From the NCBI GenBank assembly GCA_025618425.1, contig CM046837.1, positions 21,368,303-21,432,302 of the forward strand: 64,000 nucleotides of DNA. The letters are read 5' to 3'. The notes under the pieces are model-generated. The model did no database searches, was not told where the DNA came from, and was given only the letters and a program-made list of their open reading frames with translations. The position numbers and the translations under genes are program-made. This DNA comes from Heliocidaris tuberculata. Lineage: Eukaryota > Echinodermata > Echinoidea > Camarodonta > Echinometridae. Positions 9,490-21,371 of this stretch are shown here, piece after piece (the first letter of the stretch is position 1; each line of letters opens with the position of its first letter).

Positions 9490-9612
9490 ATGTTGATGAA
9501 TGTGCTGATGGCACTCACAATTGTGACACCAATGCGAAGTTTAACACCACCATTGGAAGTTTTATATGCACCTATAGTAATGGCTAAACTGGAAATGGAA
9601 TGAGTTGTTCAG
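9490..9612 (+). pseudogene. Dead calcium-binding EGF exon
   Basis: These 123 bases are the same length as the live EGF exons at 47-54 kb and translate as a cbEGF: VDECADGTHNCDTNAKF, then IGSFICTYSNG, stop, TGNGMSCSG. The third cysteine is Phe, the fifth is Tyr, and a TAA replaces the aromatic codon after NG. The acceptor AG is lost (GC) and the donor GT is now GA. It lies in the intron between CCP exons 5 and 6, so the ancestral gene, or a donor of this intron, carried EGF modules as well as CCPs. Confidence 0.8.
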
Positions 9613-11505
9613 GAAAGGGACTCTACTTCCTTTGTTAAAATATTAGAATCTTCTAAATATAAACCAATTAATTAGCCGTAGGATTTTTCGCTAGGAATGA
9701 CAAGACTTCGTGTTAAATTGAGAGGAGCACTTGTTTAGGTAAGAGGATCTGCTTCTGTTAAAACACCGTTAGAAAAAAAAAACACTGTTTGATTAACAGT
9801 AAAATTCATTGCTAACAATGGACATTTTTAGAAATGTCAGACTCTTTCTCAGTAGGTTGAGAGGAGCGTTGGTGTGAAGAATATGCAAAATTCACATAAA
9901 AGAGGAGAAAAACTTTGATACCGAGACCTGTTCTTCTTTCTTTTCTTTTTTTTTCTTTTTTAGAGGTTCTAATGTCAGGTTTTGCGATATTCTCGAGACA
10001 TATCAAATGTATTGCTTTCCTTATGGGGGGGGGGGGGGGGGGCAGACCTCATCTTCTGTTTTTAAAGATAAAAACAAAGTGAAGAACATAATCGTTTTCC
10101 TTCCTTCATTTCAAAACAAATTCTTTGAACTATAAACCGAAATACTAGGATATCAGGATATGTAAAATACACACTTCTGCTAAAAACCCGAGTCTGAGAC
10201 TAATATTAGTCACAATCGATGTTGGCCTCATCAAGAGATAGGTATAGGCTACCCGTTTATAACCACATACTTCAGGAACTTAAATTTTTCAAGCTTTGAC
10301 TTGAAGATGATAAAGGTCGACGAAAACCCATGCATATGACAAAATTGATACGTCCTGGAGTTTGCTTTATACGTTTTAGCAGTATATTGATGAACTTTAG
10401 AGAATGTTATACAATGTGTCTCAGAACAAAGGTAATCCAAATCCAGAGGTTTGATTCAAGAATATTTAGATTTCAAATTTACATGAAGCTTACACATAAA
10501 AAAAAATAACTCATCACACTTTCATCGATATCTTACCTGTATTACTAATGATGCATAGCTGACAAGGTTACTGAAGATGTCATGTACGAATTCCATTTCT
10601 TAGCATGTTTAGCATGTTTAGGTTAAGGGGTGAAATGAATACTTTTACAGATGTCACACACGATGGAGTACGTGTACATTGCCATTATGACAAGTTGGAT
10701 AATGTTCTCCAAAGATGATTGAACGTATTATGTTCTGTCTCTACATTATGATGAATGTTACCTTCATCTTGCAATAGTATTTCTTAGGTGCTCTAAAAGT
10801 TGCTACCGTACGGCTGCAATGTTCTCTGCTGATCGCTTTAGCAGTGCCCCAGCTACCAGGATTTCCCTTCTCCTAAATTTCACTTATTTCTCTTAATATA
10901 TTAGTTTAACAAATGAACAAACGTGAAAGTGGGACATTAGCTCGTTTCAAAGGTATAGTAAGGAATGCCTTCATTTCATGATAAAGTGGTTAATTTCTTC
11001 AAAAGAGAAAATCTCACGATTCACGAGATTTTATAGGATGGATGATTTGGCCACAAGAGAATCTGGATGAATCCTGCTTGTTTGCTCATTAGCATACAAA
11101 CCTGCTGACTGACTCGTGCCTAACGGGTATCTCAGAAATAATCTGTCTATTGTTATGTGTATGAAATGAACAGTGTATTGTGACGATGGCTATCAACTAG
11201 TCCAAACGTGTCAAAGTTATGTTATGAAATTGATTCTAATCATGTTCTGCCAAGTTGATAAATTGTTATGAAAATGTCAAATATTTTGAGCCATATTCCA
11301 AAGTAAATTTGAGTCAGATCTTAAGAAGAAAAAAAAAATACTCAGATTTTTATTCTTACTATTTGAAATGAATTTTAATTAGTAAGCTTAAAAAAATAGG
11401 GGAGAAATCACAAAAAGCTTGTGACATGAAGACTGTTAATGTTACGTAAAGATAAAAATGGAAAAATGTGATTTTCCATCAGATAAATTATTATTGTTAT
11501 TTCAG
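9613..11505. other. Intron, no exon seen
   Basis: I see no domain exon here. There is a poly-G tract at about 10026-10042 and ordinary AT-rich intron sequence. Confidence 0.6.
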
Positions 11506-11688
11506 AGATTGAATGCAGTATGCCTACGGTGCCAAGAGGTTCGTCGGTAAAAGATCATCAATCAAGATACATCGTTGGTGATGAAATGCTCGTCAAATGC
11601 GATATAGGTTCTCGATTTTTCACTCTAACATGTGAAGATAACGGTTCCTGGAGTGGCCCGAAAATTCATTGTCTGCCGCCTGTAACAA
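11506..11688 (+). CDS. CCP/sushi exon 6 (canonical type)
   Basis: A 183-bp phase 1-1 exon, with acceptor TTGTTATTTCAG and donor GTATTT. It encodes IECSMPTVPRG, YIVGDEMLVKC, FFTLTCEDNGSWSGP and KIHCLPP. It has the four canonical CCP cysteines and the conserved Trp, unlike exons 1-5. I chose the donor at 11689 over the GT at 11682 because only the former leaves the phase-1 end that the next exon needs. Confidence 0.8.
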
Positions 11689-13018
11689 GTATTTTTGCTT
11701 ATTAGTATATTTTGATAAATGTTCAAATATAGTCAGACATGAAGCCTTATATCCACTTACTGGAATAAATACAGAGCATAAACGATTGAAAGCGGAAAAT
11801 CAATATTTAACGTGACATTGATAAAACATAATACCGGGCGTTTAAGAAAAAGGGAAACCCAAATTTGACAAATTTCTGTAAAAGTCTTTATGTTTACCGG
11901 TGATGAAATTCATATTATTTAAAAGAATAGTTCATTTGTTCTCTAATAATACGTAGATTTGGTTTCTAGGGTCATGCATCACTGAACGCCATTGTCTTCG
12001 AAATTGTGTATAAAATTCCAGTTGGTTCACTTTCTTGTAAATCACAATAGGCATAGGGAAATGGCTTTGTCAAGTGGCCTGGTTGCTCTTCATAGACATC
12101 CATCAGTGAGTAAATCTCATCATGGCTATGATTATTGCTGAGCTTAGAGTCTTATAATCTTCACAAAGTATAGAACAAGATGTCAGTCATGAAATTGAAC
12201 CAAAAAGAAACAACATCTTTTGAAAGCATATGCCTACTTGTGTTTCTTTATTTCGAATGCTGCAGGCACCTTTTGCCGATTTTCAAAATGAAAAACAAAC
12301 ATTTGTTTTAAAAAAAAAATCCGTCAAGTCAGGTTTTTTAACACACACACACACAAAATTTTATTAATTTTTCTTTTTTATGCTCTTAGTCTTTCATATT
12401 AATTGCTGTGAGATTTTGCTCTTTCTTGCTTCGCACTGGTTCTTTGGTATGCGGAACGTTTATCACCTAAAAGGGTTTTACCAAGCAACCACCCTGGTTC
12501 ATGGGTAATAACGAATCAACACAAATTTGAGGGGGGGGGGATAACCATGGCGAGAATTAGAGCACCCAGGCCTTTTGACAAAAGGCATCTCCTTGTAACC
12601 CCATGCGCATTGTGTTTACAAGAAAGGGAACCAACTGGAAGTTTGCACAATTTTTTAAGTCAATAGTGTTTATTGATGCAGCACTCCTGAAACGTAATCA
12701 ATGTATTACTGGAAAGCAAATTAACCATTTTTGTAGGTCATAAACATTTCAGTTTATTTTAAGGTATTTTCCAAAGTTGGGTTTCTCTTCTTTCTTGCTT
12801 TTTTTTTTTTTTTTTTTTTTTGAAACGCCTAGTGTAGTCAAGCATGTCTATTTAAGCAAAATGAATATTGTTTTTCATTACATTTAATAAATGTGAACAG
12901 TGCATTAGACTCATGCGTGTTTGAGTCATTTATAATACACACCTGTGCTTATCTAATAAGTCTGAAATTATATCAACTGATTAACATTACACTGAATTTG
13001 TTCATAATCTCTTCACAG
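11689..13018. other. Intron, no exon seen
   Basis: AT-rich intron with a poly-G run (about 12531-12540) and a poly-T run (about 12800-12821). No further domain exon is visible. Confidence 0.6.
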
Positions 13019-13201
13019 ACCAAACGGAATGTGATCTTCCAGTCATTCCCGACTCATTTATTTATGATCCTCTACCGATATACAACTTTGGTGATACAAT
13101 AAATGTGACATGTGACACAGCACCTGACTGGTTTGTTTTGCGATGTGACGGCAGTGATGTGTGGAGTGGAGAAGACGTGATATGTCCCCCATCTTCTCCC
13201 G
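13019..13201 (+). CDS. CCP/sushi exon 7 (canonical type)
   Basis: A 183-bp phase 1-1 exon, with acceptor ATCTCTTCACAG and donor GTAGGC. It encodes TECDLPVIPDSF, YNFGDTINVTCDT, DWFVLRCDGSDVWSGED and VICPPSS: four cysteines plus Trp. It shares a DWF-x-x-x-C signature with exon 8 and FFTLTC with exon 6, so exons 6-8 form a second CCP subfamily. N-V-T is a potential N-glycosylation site. Confidence 0.85.
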
Positions 13202-13221
13202 GTAGGCATTTATTATCATTA

Positions 13222-13228
13222 GTAGTAA

Positions 13229-13293
<65 letters not shown>

Positions 13294-13317
13294 TATAGTA
13301 GTAGTAGTAGCAGCAGC

Positions 13318-13358
<41 letters not shown>

Positions 13359-13398
13359 AAGTAGTAGCAGTAGTAGTAGTAGTAGTGGTAGTAGTAGT
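13222..13398. repeat. (GTA)n trinucleotide microsatellite
   Basis: About 177 bases of GTA/AGC-type trinucleotide repeat start about 20 bases after the donor of CCP exon 7. Every unit holds a GT. Open frames through it read poly-Val, poly-Ser or, on the other strand, poly-Leu/Thr, and are not coding. Confidence 0.95.
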
Positions 13399-13806
13399 AA
13401 TATCTTTTTTTTTAATACGGATCTTGTTCGAATGACAAAAGCATGGTGCAGTAAGTTACAGTACAAAAGCATCGGTAACTGCCATGGGTGTCGATCCGGG
13501 GGGGGGGGGGGTATCCAACAAAAATCAGGTTGGGGATGGCCTGTATTATCAGCACCCCACCCCCCCCCCCCATATTTTTAAAATAAAAATATGTATTTTT
13601 ATAAAGAATTATGATACATTAACTTAAAACAAATAATTATCGAAACTCGTTATGTTTCATAGACAGATTTTTGAAAAAATCCCTGGTGTGGGAGGGGGTA
13701 TCCAACTATCCATACCCTCGCCCCTGGTAACTGCTACTTATTACAATGTATTAATTATTATTATTTTCCCTTTTCTAATGCCCTGCCCGATCCGTGTTTC
13801 TTGTAG

Positions 13807-13977
13807 ATTGTACATTGCCCCGTATTCCTGCTGTGGCATCTATTGTCGACCCACGGAGTAGATACGAGTCGGGCGAGCTTGTAAATGTGACCTGCAACGA
13901 TGGCTCTGATTGGTTCATATGGACATGTCAAGAGGACACGCGATGGCGTGGTGATGACATAAAATGCGGGGAAGAAT
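13807..13977 (+). CDS. CCP/sushi exon 8 (canonical type)
   Basis: A 171-bp phase 1-1 exon, with acceptor GTTTCTTGTAG and donor GTAAGTG. It encodes DCTLPRIPAVAS, YESGELVNVTCNDG, DWFIWTCQEDTRWRGDD and IKCGEE: four cysteines plus Trp. It is the membrane-proximal module. The exon ends EE + T, which joins the transmembrane exon as Ser. Confidence 0.88.
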
Positions 13978-14415
13978 GTAAGTGTGGTTCACAACATTTT
14001 AAATACATATTCCCAGACGTTCCATATAAGGAGGTGGAGTGAACCTCCCCCCCCCCCCCCCGGAACAAAATGAAAATAAACGAAACAACAAAAAAGCAAA
14101 CAAAGCGAGAATATACTCACTGTAAACCGTCAAACTTAAACGATACATTTTATACATATCAAAAACAAAATTGCCTACAGAGGAGAGTTTTGTATTAAAT
14201 TCCTCAATTTGGCAAGGTCAAATGTGTGTCAAAAACATTCCCCCCCCCCCCTTTCATAGAGGGAGATAGGGAGATATACATGGAGAGGAACAGGTTAAAA
14301 CACGGAGAAGGAGGAGAAAAAAGAAGGTGAAATAGTTACTTTTTCATTATGTTTTGATTTCTTTGCTTGTTTTTTTTTCCTTCTTTTTTTTTCTTTTTTC
14401 TTCTTTTTTATGTAG

Positions 14416-14518
14416 CCATTCCTCCCGGAGATCTAACTATAGGCCTAGTGGTTGTTGGCGCCATTCTGTTCGGCATCGTGACAATTTGTTTTCCCGCAAT
14501 CATCATCAATATGCTACG
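14416..14518 (+). CDS. Transmembrane exon
   Basis: A 103-bp exon, with acceptor TTTTTTATGTAG after a long T tract and donor GTTAGT. It enters in phase 1 and leaves in phase 2. It encodes IPPGDLT followed by a hydrophobic run of about 25 residues (IGLVVVGAILFGIVTICF, then PAIIINML) and an Arg completed by the next exon. Basic residues (R, K, K, K) follow at once in the tail, fitting a stop-transfer anchor with the tail inside the cell. Confidence 0.85.
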
Positions 14519-14972
14519 GTTAGTACCCACGTATCTCTATGCCCTTTTCAAGTTACAGTAATCATAGTAATGCAGGCAGCTATTAAGCATGAAAGGAAAA
14601 AAAATCTTACCAAAAAAGGGAGGATAATTATTTAAGCGAACATGCTATTAATAAAATTCAAAGATGATGGGTGTATAGAAGCCGAACCGGGCCAACATAA
14701 TTTTTCTCTTTTTTTTTTCTCTCTCTCTCTTTTTGCTTTTTCTTTATTGTACGTAACATTCATAGTACAAATATGTGTCATGTGTTGATGACAATTTCGA
14801 ATAATTAACCTTTAACATGACAAGCAGTAACATTTTACTTTAACGATGATAAGGGTGTCCTTATATTTCATCGTCATACAAACACGTTATTTCCCATATT
14901 GTACTTTAATTTAACTTTGACAGGAATTTCTCATTAGATGTCTATCATTTATACCATTATATTTTCTCACAG

Positions 14973-15498
14973 TCCCAAAGCCATTGTAAAATCACCCGTC
15001 AAGTCATCTAAGCTTCCGTCGTTATCTAAAGGCACTCGTTCACCATATGAAAACGACTTGTGGTCTAGAGGTCCTTTGCCAGAACTACCCGATGGATATG
15101 CTAAATACATTGTTGGAGACCAACCCATCTATGACGACCTAGATATCACAACAAATGGCCAACCATCCAGAAACTCAATGGACACTAACGACGCTGACCA
15201 GCGGGCTAGTGGCTTGCCTCCAGATCTTCACGACGGATATGTTAAATACAATGCTGGAGACCAACCACTATACCTAGAGCCCAACATACAACCAGGATGC
15301 ATATCATCAGAAAACACTATCACCAATGACACGGACCAGTGTAATGGACCATTACCCAATCTGCCTGATGGATACACTCGGTATATAGCTGGAGAACAAC
15401 ATGTCTACGCCGACCCAAACAATAGACTAACAGAATACCCGATGAGAAATGTGTCGTCAACTTATGAAACTTGCGACACTTACGAGGAATTCCGTTGA
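14973..15498 (+). CDS. Cytoplasmic tail exon with three tyrosine-motif repeats
   Basis: The terminal exon has acceptor ATATTTTCTCACAG, enters in phase 2 and ends TGA. It encodes about 174 residues with a basic start (PKAIVKSPVKSSK) and three 24-residue repeats at 15070-15141, 15211-15282 and 15346-15417. Their consensus is GPLPxLPDGY-x-KY-x-x-G-D-Q-x-x-Y. The last tyrosine of each repeat sits in YDDL, YLEP or YADP, and the C-terminus adds YETC and YEEF. Acidic residues after Tyr are typical of kinase targets and SH2-docking sites; YDDL is also a YxxL motif. A signalling or endocytic tail is inferred. No known tail family is recognised. Confidence 0.85.
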
Positions 15499-15768
15499 CT
15501 CTTTGATTGCAAGTTTTTTGACTGATTTGGAATCGATTGTGAACCAAATTTTCAACAATGATTATAATATAACTCTATGGGTCTATTGAAAGTAAAACGT
15601 ATTTCCATTATCATCCACTTATCTAATCTATATTATATTTAACATGTTTGATATCACCACTATATATCACTATAATAGGAATGCTCCCTAAGCATGTGCT
15701 AAGGAATGGAGATGCTGGACACTTGTTTACGGGCTTGAAATCCAATTACCAGCTATAGGGGCAATAAT

Positions 15769-15774
15769 AATAAA
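15769..15774 (+). promoter_or_regulatory. Possible poly(A) signal AATAAA
   Basis: An AATAAA about 270 bases after the TGA is the first such hexamer I noticed downstream. It sits in an AT-rich run, so it may be chance. Confidence 0.35.
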
Positions 15775-17495
15775 TAACATTATAAAGCGCATTAAAGCAT
15801 TCACGCAATGCGTTATATAAACGTAACATATTATTATTTATTACTGAGTACTGGAGCTTGCCACTGAAAACAAAATAATACATCGAATACAAAAAGTTCT
15901 GTAATCAGGGGCATCGCCAGATGCTCCGCAAAATGCGAAAGGACAAAAGGTGTTCGTCATATTTTAGATATATGCTGACAGATGTTCTGACATATTTTCC
16001 ATGGCGTAAAACAAAAAATCAACCCCCCCAAAAAAAAAGGCAGCAACAAACAAACGACATTGCTCTAAAACTGAAATTCTCACTTTCCACAAGGTTTACG
16101 AGGATCCCTATAGGACGATGCCGCTGTTATATGAGGCTTTTGAACCACGTTCACACTTCTGTGCTGAGTATTACTGATATAAAGCACTTTTCTTTTTTCG
16201 AAAAAAAGGCAACAATACTGATAAAGATATTTCACATATGCTTTATCATTTCAGCATTCAACACCTTAGAATTCAAATAAGGTAAGCTTTGTAGTACACG
16301 AGGACAAAAGTCTTTTTATTAGTCTAACTTTGCTTTCATCGTTTGTTTCGAGAGATAACACTCTATTGATATCAACAATTCTAAAAATGTCTGAACAGCC
16401 TAGGCATTTACAAGATAATAAATATCTGAAAAGATGTGTTAATTCTTACATTAGATTTTTATCATCAGTAAAATATTAGGCGTGAATTTACATAATTATC
16501 TAAGGTCATTTTTATTTAAATTAATCGTAGACTATTATTTTTTTTAAATTTTTTTAATCACAATGTCAGTGAACCGATGCCTCGCTGTTTAAAGACAAAC
16601 AATGTGACTTATTAGTGGGCTAAGCATTTTTTTTTCTTCTTCTTCTTCATTTTACTTAATCAATATAAACATAATCTTCCACTGTACATAACAATATAAT
16701 TTTATTTATTTCCAATAAACATTGATCAAAGCGCAAAAGTAAAACAATGCTGTTGTGTCAGTGTCGGCATGTTATCTTTCTCTCTGTGGATCCTTTCTTG
16801 TTGTTGGCAATATATAATGTTATTCATACCATTCCTAATGTCATCACTATGACGATTCATCATCTCTTTTGTAACTGCCAAATCATTATAATTATCATAT
16901 ATTATCAACTTTAACCTTTATATCCAGTCAGTTTTAAGTATGAAAAGGAGACCCTTCTATTATACCTTTCGTGAAAATTGCTTGTTCGAGATTTTGTATC
17001 TATATTTTACCAATCCTTCCCGAAATACAAATGATTTGTAATCTAAACACACTTACTCCTTAAGCTCCTTAAATGTATACGACCAAGGTGAATAAATAAT
17101 GAACCATCCGACCATATTCCAATCATTAAAACATTAATATGCAGTATCCGCATTTCCAGGAATACGCACATACAATATGTGTGCACTATAAACAGCAGCA
17201 TAGGTGAAACATGATAAACCTAGTGATAGTTTGGCACAGCTATGGGCGGTGAAACGGGAGGGGGATGTATCCCCCACACCCACACCCTCAAAGTTTTCCT
17301 GTACCAAGGGCAGTATACCTCCTACAATAAAAGGGGGGGGGGAGTCACTTTTGAATCTTATTGTCAGTATCATAATCATTACTATGATGACAAACATAAT
17401 AATAGTAAACAAAAATATATGACAAGAATACTTATAATCATCAGCAACATCATAATTACTATAGTTATGATCATTATCAATATGGTTATTATTTC

Positions 17496-17561
<66 letters not shown>

Positions 17562-18038
17562 CATTAATAATGATATTAATAATATATATCTAACAATGTT
17601 TTGGTAAACTCAAGGGATAAGAAAAGGATTTTTAATTATTAATTTTGATCTTCAAGTAGGCCTACATCAGATACATCAGAAAAGAAAGTTTGAGCTAGAA
17701 CGCCTGCACTTTCGAGAAATTACACGGTTAGTGTTATTCAGGACTTATCAGTCACCTATAATGTTAGAGTAGATAATGTTACGGCAGATTGACTCAGTAG
17801 TGAAATTGAGAGGGATGGAATTGCGCCCAAGTTTACGATTCAGAGAATGAGTTTCTACGTTGTATTATGTTGATAAATATTAATTAAAACCAGAATAAGA
17901 AAAAAAGAACTGCAATTAGACCAGAAGATCGAATATATCGAAATATATTTTCTTTGAATTTTGATGAAGAATACTGATGATCACTGATTTTGTCATGAAC
18001 TAAAATCTCAGTTTTAATCAAAATTAATGACTACGACT

Positions 18039-18073
<35 letters not shown>

Positions 18074-18287
18074 TTTAAGGAAAGCAACTCCTACCTAATG
18101 CTTTGTGTTATCACGTTTATATACCAGCAAGTCAAAGGTATTCAGTATTCCATAAGTTACCAATTATTGCAGAATTCAAAGGATAAAGTGACATCAAATG
18201 TATCAATTTACTTAAGGTTCGGGCTGATCTAAGCTCTAGTAGGGTTATCAAATTGATTCAATTATTAGATATACTAAAATCTTAAAT
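15775..18287. other. Intergenic, no gene seen
   Basis: Open frames at 15921-16280 and 17134-17607 show no recognisable domain, and the latter run through repeats. The stretch also has poly-G (17332-17342), an (ATT)n tract and a CT run (about 18042-18075). Confidence 0.55.
17489..17561. repeat. (ATT)n microsatellite
   Basis: A clean ATT/TTA trinucleotide run that gives poly-Ile open frames on both strands. Confidence 0.95.
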
Positions 18288-19615
18288 TTGGTTGGTCACG
18301 TATGGGACACAATACTTTGTACTTGCACATGCAATTTCTACAGAGGTATGATCGCAACAAAAAATAAGGCACTTACATACCAGTGTAATCGATTGATAAG
18401 ATTACAATTCTTCTCCCTAGATGGACATATGAAAGAAAATATGAATTATAAGGAAATCTTGAGTAAAATAAAATCACTTTTAGATTTTTGGAAGCACAGA
18501 GATCTAACCTTGATGGGAAAGATTCAACTTCTTAAAGTGCACATATAATCTAAAGTTATATACCGAACATACGTCACTCACTTCAGTTCCAAGATGGGTT
18601 TTAGGAATTGTTAGATAAATTAGCCTTTGATGTTATATGTAAAGGAAAGAAAGATAAAATAAATACAAATACAATGTTCTTAGACTATAAGCAAGGGGGG
18701 GGGGGGGGGTAAAAATGACGAACTTTCCTGCACAAATGAAATCACAAAGAGTTATGTGGGTTTAAAAAAAAAACAACTTCTAAATAGGGATGAAGATATA
18801 AAATGGAAACGCTATTTTAACTTAGTCACTAGATGAGCTGCACAATTTTATATGATATATCATAAGATTGGGTGAATAATAATGTAAGTATAATAACCGG
18901 TAAATTGGCGATGTGGTAATTTTCAATAGTAAGCTATTAATTATTTAAAGGAAATTGTATATACGATGAGAATATGCACGAAAAAGGAGTTTACAAATTA
19001 AAACATATTTTAGGAAACGATGGCAAACTAAAATCTGATATTTTGCAAAATTAGGTTTAGAAGTAAATGACACTGATAGGTTAAAGCACTTTTACGCGTG
19101 TATACATTTGGGTTGGAAAAGGAATTTTAGAAAGGAAGAAAATAATAACTGTGAAACTGATTTCATTTTGGGAGCGGAAAATAACTAATATATCTAATTT
19201 AAGATCAAAACAAATATATTTACAACACATCAAGAAAGAAGGATTTGAACCACTGGTTTTTGAAAGAATGGAAAGAAATTATGTTTTTCTTGCAAGAAAA
19301 TAGAAAACATGTTTGAAGGTTAAGACAGTGTACACTTAATAGTCGGCTAACAGAGTTCCAATTTAAACTTATACATGGCATTATATATACAAACTATCAC
19401 CTTTTCCAGTTTGATTTTGTTTCAAGTGACGTATCTTATTTTTGTGAAAAAAGAAGAAGAAACATATAAACATTTATTTTATCCTTGCGAATATGCACAA
19501 TTAATCTGGGAATCATGTACGAGATTTTTAAAGTATATCGATTTACGGAATCGTAATGGAAAGAAATTTTGTTTGGGAGGGAGGAAAGAAATAAAGGAAA
19601 ACATTAATTGTTAAA
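18288..19615 (+). pseudogene. Decayed Tx1/L1-like LINE, 3' part of ORF2
   Basis: Fragments in shifting frames match the thumb and C-terminal part of a Tx1/L1-type LINE reverse transcriptase. They include LSKIKSLLDFWKHRDLTLMG, KIQLLKVH, a CKGKKDKIN...LDYKQGG stretch, LLNRDEDIKWKRYF, FKLIHGIIYTNYHL, and a closing E-E-E-T-Y-K-H-L-F-Y-P-C-E-Y-A-Q-L-I-W zf-RVT-like piece near 19450-19530. Several frameshifts and stops and a poly-G tract (18696-18709) interrupt it. The endonuclease and YXDD core are absent. The 3' end is probably near the TA run at 19862. Confidence 0.7.
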
Positions 19616-19895
19616 TCATATTCTAATTCTTGTAAAATATATGATTTTTAAAAACAGAGAGCATACGAAACCCCCTTCATTTATAGTATAGTGGTTCGAA
19701 CTCAAATGCACAGATTCCATTTGCTTTTTATTAAGTTGTTTATACAATATGTTTTTTTTTTCTTTCTTTCTTTCTTTTTTGTAGAAGTGATAGTGGCTTT
19801 GAAGTATAACATAACTTGATTTTATTAATTACTTACTGCTGATTTCTGTTAGTTTTTATACATATATATATATATATATATACAATGTATGTTGA

Positions 19896-20110
19896 TTCCG
19901 CAAGACATAAAGCTCAAAGTTGCAGATAGCAGTTGGAGTAAACTATATGGTGCTTATTGGTCTTTTTATGGTCTTGGTATGCGTTTATATCTTCCATCTG
20001 CCATTAACTTGGATATGAGTAAGGATATGCTCGGTTGGAGGAGAGGTACACTGGCACCACATACACTATGACGATTGTGAGCAACTGTTCTCATCATATT
20101 TTGTACTAAC
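19896..20110 (+). repeat. Decayed exon-like block, copy 1
   Basis: Member of a dispersed family whose copies begin CAG|TTGGAGTAAACTATA and share GCCATTAACTTGGATA, ATGCTCGG, GGTACACTGGCACCAC and TACACTATGACG. This copy has inserted bases after the start, and I did not find the family's 3' end (CCACAGACCAG|GTGAG). Confidence 0.65.
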
Positions 20111-21370
20111 TTAACTGTTCATTTTCAACTGCAAGTGAAATATATCAAATCACTTGTTTCAAAGCAGATGAGAGGTTTAATAAAAATGTTATACGTCCTT
20201 GACGTCGATTCAGATCAAGACGGACAATCCAGAAAAGCATTCAGTTTACTTTTCAGGGGTTAATTTAGAAAACATGTCATCAAACAATATTATAGCAAAT
20301 GAACGGAAATTCTAAGATTATAAAACTTAATGCGTCTAATTCAAGTATAATAACACCATTATATCATTCGATCTCAGCGCAGGACTAACAGGAAAGCTTT
20401 GCCTAATGCACAATGATCATGTCAGTTTTAAAATACATTGAAATTGCCTTTACAAAATCAAATTACACAAGAGGAAAAAATTAGGAGGGGAGCAATTTGA
20501 ACAGTAATTGTTTTGCCCCCACTTTTATCAATTTCATCTGCAAGCGATGATTTCTTTTTCATGAATGAAATCCACATTTTACATATATCAAAAATAGAAA
20601 GGGAAAACCATAAGTATGAACTTCGGAGCTCTTCAACTTTTCTTTTCGACAAGTCATGGCAATTACATGAAACAGACTAAGACATTTGAATATTTGGTTT
20701 CAAGATTCGTACTCAATTTACAAGCGGTGTCACATACGAACTTATGGGCACCTACCCATCAATATACACTTCATCTCAAAACAATCAAGGTATGCATAGT
20801 TTATCAAATTGTTGTAATTATGACTGTCACCACTAGTCCTCGCCAAACCAATACACGTAAAATAATAATGTCTGCACAAAGTGTATGGTTAAGGGATGAA
20901 CAAAATTCGTTACTTTCTTTATTCATGTACGAAAATTCACAGAAAGAAACAAATGCAGTTTACATCAATAACAAATAAATGTTTTGTATAACCTACTCAC
21001 ATATGATCTGTTTCTTTTTTTTTTTTTTTTTTTTTGTATATTAATTAACTTAAGAACACAGAATATAATTGGTTCAATATGAACAAGGTCCAAGGCAATT
21101 GATACATACCGAAAACAAATGAAAAGTTCGGTTGAGTTGACGTGGCTTGAATAATCAGATGAAGTGGATATGGCCTGTTGGATTATGCTGGAAGTTGAAT
21201 ATAACATCGATGGCCACAGCGCTTTGATATGATCGAGGCAGCTTGCCGGGTTGCCGAGTGACCTTCAAGTGACCTTCCAGTTCGGCCGTCGAATGCTAGC
21301 GCAGCCCGGCTAGCGAAAATCCAGTTCAAGTGTAGTGGCCTGGTGTCAAGGGCTAAGCCCAAAGGTGGGA
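20111..21370. other. Intergenic, no gene seen
   Basis: AT-rich sequence with short unrecognised open frames and a poly-T run (21016-21034). From about 21215 the base composition becomes G+C-richer up to the LTR border at 21372. Confidence 0.5.
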
Positions 21371-21371
21371 C

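Noticed and set aside
11682..11683. First GT after the last cysteine of CCP exon 6 as donor
   Set aside because: It would leave a phase-0 end that does not join the phase-1 start of exon 7; the GT at 11689 fits.
13062..13581. Long open frames of poly-Leu/Thr and poly-Val/Ser across the GTA repeat
   Set aside because: They are translations of a trinucleotide microsatellite; the true exon ends at 13201.
15921..16280. 119-residue open frame downstream of the receptor gene
   Set aside because: Composition and lack of motifs suggest chance; no splice or promoter support.
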